Shown: positions 5,529 through 7,361 of the stretch, piece by piece
How positions within the stretch are numbered: the stretch's first letter is position 1
Layout of the letters: every line of letters begins with the position of its first letter
Assembly (NCBI GenBank): GCA_035528275.1
Contig: DATKYV010000151.1
Location: 1 to 7,361, forward strand
Reading direction: 5' to 3'
Source: DATKYV01 sp035528275
GTDB lineage: Bacteria; Acidobacteriota; Terriglobia; UBA7540
DNA: 7,361 nt
Notes under the pieces: generated by a model
Told to the model about the DNA's origin: nothing
What the model saw: only the letters and a program-made list of their open reading frames with translations
Database searches by the model: none
Program-made: the position numbers and the translations under genes

Positions 5529-6071
5529 ATGACAAGTACGGATATGCGAAGGAAGTGCCGGGCGAAGTCAACGTATCGCGGGTCACAGGTGATCTTCGGT
5601 GAGCGACAACACCTGCGGGAGGTGCTGTACTCCGTCCGGCGGACAAGACTCCCGCAGGCGCGAAAACAGACGGAGATACGGAAGCTCGAACGGCTCATCG
5701 AAGCAAGGGATGAAGAGTTGAACCGCATCAACCCTTCTTGGGACCGAAAGTTCAAGAAGGCCCACAACCCGGCGACCACTTCGCAAGAATTGTTGCGGCT
5801 GGCAGCATTGCTTTCCCGCGGTGACTACCTGTTGGCGCGCGTTCTCACCGAGCACAAGAACGCGCCGGGTGAATTGCTGGCGCGACTTTCCAATCATCCC
5901 TATTCCGCCGTGCGCGAGAACGTGGCGCGCCACCCCAACACTCCGGTGGAGATTCTGCGGAACTTGGCGGCGGACACCAGTGATACTCTCTGGTTTCTGG
6001 TGGCATGCAACCCCTCGATTCCCGACCACCTCCGGGAGCGGCTGCGCGAGCGCATGAAAACCATGGCGTAG
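5529..6071 (+). CDS. LRV (leucine-rich repeat variant)-type helical repeat protein
   Basis: This 180-residue protein probably folds as a helical solenoid that binds other molecules. From residue ~79 there are three to four repeats of about 25 residues of the LRV type, most clearly NHPYSAVRENVARHPNTPVE, then ILRNLAADTSDTLWFLVACN, then PSIPDHLRERL. The recurring NP/HP-x-TP/IP-x-x-(I/L)L pattern marks each unit. Residues 1-78 are strongly basic and helical with coiled-coil character (KLERLIEARDEELNRI). No signal peptide, membrane segment or enzyme motif is seen. I chose the ATG at 5529 because GAGG lies 8 bases upstream (5517-5520); the frame extends upstream to a TTG at 5475 without a comparable site. 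Unlike the iron-sulfur LRV protein of Azotobacter, no clustered N-terminal cysteines occur. The specific function is unknown, and no partner gene is apparent. Confidence 0.72.
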   Translation: MTSTDMRRKCRAKSTYRGSQVIFGERQHLREVLYSVRRTRLPQARKQTEIRKLERLIEARDEELNRINPSWDRKFKKAHNPATTSQELLRLAALLSRGDYLLARVLTEHKNAPGELLARLSNHPYSAVRENVARHPNTPVEILRNLAADTSDTLWFLVACNPSIPDHLRERLRERMKTMA

Positions 6072-6108
6072 CGGCAACCCGCACCAAAATAAAGGCTTAG
6101 TAGAATCT

Positions 6109-6144
6109 TTCTCACCGTTCTCACTGTTCTCCACCTTCTCATTC
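6109..6144 (+). repeat. Four imperfect 9-bp tandem repeats (TTCTCnnnn)
   Basis: TTCTCACCG, TTCTCACTG, TTCTCCACC and TTCTCATTC follow one another without gaps. The tract is pyrimidine-rich on the plus strand. It lies 37 bases after the LRV stop and upstream of the MocR promoter candidate. It could be protein-binding repeats for the MocR regulator, whose family often binds direct repeats, or a simple sequence tract. Confidence 0.4.
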
Positions 6145-6152
6145 GAGAGAGA

Positions 6153-6185
6153 CAATTTGGTTGGTCTCCAAATTGGACCATTTGG
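6153..6185 (+). promoter_or_regulatory. Interleaved inverted and direct repeats, possible upstream operator
   Basis: CAATTTGG (6153-6160) pairs with CCAAATTG (6168-6175) across 7 bases. TGGTC (6162-6166) pairs with GACCA (6176-6180). CAATTTGG recurs as CCATTTGG at 6178-6185, 25 bp further on. The cluster ends three bases before the TTTACA box of the promoter candidate. The position and density of repeats suggest protein-binding sites; which protein binds is inference, the downstream MocR protein being the natural candidate. Confidence 0.4.
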
Positions 6186-6188
6186 CTC

Positions 6189-6217
6189 TTTACATTCCTT
6201 GTTCAGACGCTTAGATT
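6189..6217 (+). promoter_or_regulatory. Candidate sigma-70 promoter of the MocR-type gene
   Basis: TTTACA (6189-6194), exactly 17 bases, TAGATT (6212-6217). The predicted start near 6224 falls within the palindrome at 6218-6235. The leader would be only about 27 bases, containing the Shine-Dalgarno. Confidence 0.4.
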
Positions 6218-6235
6218 GGCCTGTATACACAGGCC
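6218..6235 (+). promoter_or_regulatory. 18-bp palindrome, candidate GntR-type operator at the start site
   Basis: GGCCTGTATACACAGGCC has perfect 7-bp arms around ATAC and contains the 8-bp palindrome TGTATACA. TGTATACACA agrees with the general GntR-family site yGTMTAKACy at most positions. It abuts the -10 box on one side and the Shine-Dalgarno on the other, the classic place for autorepression of the gene that follows. An mRNA hairpin is less likely, because transcription from the predicted start would omit most of the left arm. Confidence 0.5.
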
Positions 6236-6241
6236 AGGAGG
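6236..6241 (+). promoter_or_regulatory. Consensus Shine-Dalgarno fixing a GTG start
   Basis: AGGAGG lies nine bases before the GTG at 6251 and decides that start; no ATG in the frame offers a comparable site ahead of the HTH domain. Confidence 0.75.
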
Positions 6242-6250
6242 TCCTGCCCC

Positions 6251-7361
6251 GTGCTCATCACTCTTGATCCGAGCCAGCACAAGCCGCTTTACGTCCAGAT
6301 TCGCGATCAGATCCGCCAGCGCATCGTCTCCGGCGACATCAAAGTCGGCGAGCGTCTGGAGCCCAGCCGCGAGCTTGCCAAGCGCCTGGGGGTACATCGC
6401 ACGACGATAGCGAACGCCTATGCCGAGCTGGAAGCCGAGGGGCTGATTGAGGGCACGGTAGGCCGCGGCACGTTCATTTCCCCTCTGGCGGCCACGCTGC
6501 GGTCCGGCGAGCGCATTCGGCGGCGCGCCGCCAACGACTTTCTCTGGGACGGCCTTTTCGCCCAGCCGCAGGAGGACGATTCCCTCGGCCGCCTGATGGC
6601 CAGCGCGCTCGACCCGGGGGTGATTTCTTTCGCCGCCACGCACGGTCCTCCCGACCTTGGCCCCGCGGACCTGGTCCGGCGGGCCACGGAGGCGGTTTTC
6701 CGCCGCGAGGGTGGGAAGCTGCTCATGTACGGCTCCAGTGATGGCTACCCGCCCCTCAAGCGGTATTTGCAGGGCCGATTGCGCCGCGACGGCATTCCGG
6801 TGGAGCTTGACGAAATTCTCATTGCCAGCGGTTGCCAGCAATCGCTTGACCTGATCCGTCGCGCCCTGATCGCCCCCGGCGAAGCCGTCGCCATCGAAAA
6901 TCCGACTTACACGGGTTTATGGAACGTATTTTCCATGCCCGGAGTCCGCCGCATCGGGATTCCGGTGGGCGACGATGGAATGGATCTGGATATTCTGGAA
7001 GCGGCGCTCGACCAGAACAAGGTGAAACTGATTTTCGCCAGCCCGAATTTCCATAATCCCACGGGGCGCACCATGTCGCTTGCCGGGCGCAAGCGGCTGC
7101 TGGAGCTGGCGGGGCGCTTCCAGGTACCCATTGTCGAAGACGACATCTACGGCAGCCTCCGTTACCGCGGCCGCGAGCTACCGCCTCTCAAGGCGCTCGA
7201 CACGGCGGGCCTGGTCATCTACGTCAACAGTTTTTCCAAAGTGGGATTCTCGGGATTCCGCGTGGGCTGGATTGTGGCGCCGGCCCGCGTCATCGAGCGC
7301 CTGCGTCCGGTGAAGCAATTGGCCGACCTGCACACCAACATCCTGGGGCAGGCCATCCTGG
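6251..7361 (+). CDS. MocR-type GntR regulator with aminotransferase domain (3' end outside window)
   Basis: This is a PLP-dependent transcription regulator of the MocR/PdxR/GabR class; 370 residues of an expected ~470 are visible, with no stop before the window edge. The GntR winged helix spans residues ~11-77 (PLYVQIRDQIRQRIVSGDI, PSRELAKRLGVHRTTIANAY, GRGTFISP). A linker leads to a fold-type I aminotransferase domain from ~125. There the cofactor residues are present: NPTG at 269-272, Asp298 in VEDDIY, the Schiff-base lysine Lys330 in NSFSKVGF and Arg337 in GFRVGW. Such proteins sense PLP or amino compounds and control vitamin B6, GABA, taurine or transport genes. The target here is unknown because the genes beyond the window are not visible. 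The GTG start follows a perfect AGGAGG, and the palindrome at 6218-6235 suggests autoregulation. Strand and spacing indicate its own promoter. A plain aminotransferase is excluded by the HTH domain. Confidence 0.9.
   Translation, partial: MLITLDPSQHKPLYVQIRDQIRQRIVSGDIKVGERLEPSRELAKRLGVHRTTIANAYAELEAEGLIEGTVGRGTFISPLAATLRSGERIRRRAANDFLWDGLFAQPQEDDSLGRLMASALDPGVISFAATHGPPDLGPADLVRRATEAVFRREGGKLLMYGSSDGYPPLKRYLQGRLRRDGIPVELDEILIASGCQQSLDLIRRALIAPGEAVAIENPTYTGLWNVFSMPGVRRIGIPVGDDGMDLDILEAALDQNKVKLIFASPNFHNPTGRTMSLAGRKRLLELAGRFQVPIVEDDIYGSLRYRGRELPPLKALDTAGLVIYVNSFSKVGFSGFRVGWIVAPARVIERLRPVKQLADLHTNILGQAIL

Noticed and set aside
6072..6108. Terminator after the LRV-repeat gene
   Set aside because: No inverted repeat with a T-tract is seen; the AT-rich ACCAAAATAAAGG stretch has no stem.

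Overview
The window is GC-rich bacterial DNA, most likely from an Acidobacteriota genome or a similar soil or sediment lineage. That placement is an inference from gene style. The evidence is a long regulator combining a CadC-like winged helix, a TolB-like domain and TPR repeats, together with short GTAG...CTAC palindromes that are even read in frame as peptides such as VGAGLKPAPT.

Layout. Positions 2-487 (+) hold the 3' two thirds of a glyoxalase II-like metallo-beta-lactamase-fold hydrolase. It converges on a minus-strand block through about 185 bp filled with palindromic elements. The minus-strand block reads, in transcription order: an isochorismatase-family cysteine hydrolase (5304-4729), a GH15 glucoamylase/trehalase-like enzyme (4718-2835, tightly coupled to the hydrolase), a tiny signal-peptide-like ORF (2780-2718), and the winged-helix/TPR regulator (2598-673). 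From 5305 onward the direction switches to plus. A divergent intergenic region with two facing promoter candidates leads into an orphan LRV-repeat protein (5529-6071). A structured regulatory region (6072-6250) then precedes a MocR-type GntR/aminotransferase regulator (6251 to the window end, incomplete).

How the parts relate. The hydrolase and GH15 genes look like an operon: 10 bp apart, with the second gene's Shine-Dalgarno directly after the first gene's stop. The two regulators and the LRV protein are probably separate units. No single pathway links all the genes.

The most striking signal is a family of 53-55 bp elements at 547-599, 622-676 and 2181-2235. Each begins GTAG and ends CTAC, and each contains two 4-5 nt-loop hairpins separated by a short spacer. 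The outer ends are conserved while the stem sequences differ between copies with base pairing preserved. This is the architecture of REPIN/BIME elements moved by RAYT transposases. Two shorter perfect or near-perfect GTAG...CTAC palindromes (2052-2079, 2237-2265) belong to the same landscape. Three of the elements lie inside the regulator gene on both sides of its membrane helix. Another supplies that gene's stop codon, and a decayed copy starts at the stop codon of the facing hydrolase gene.
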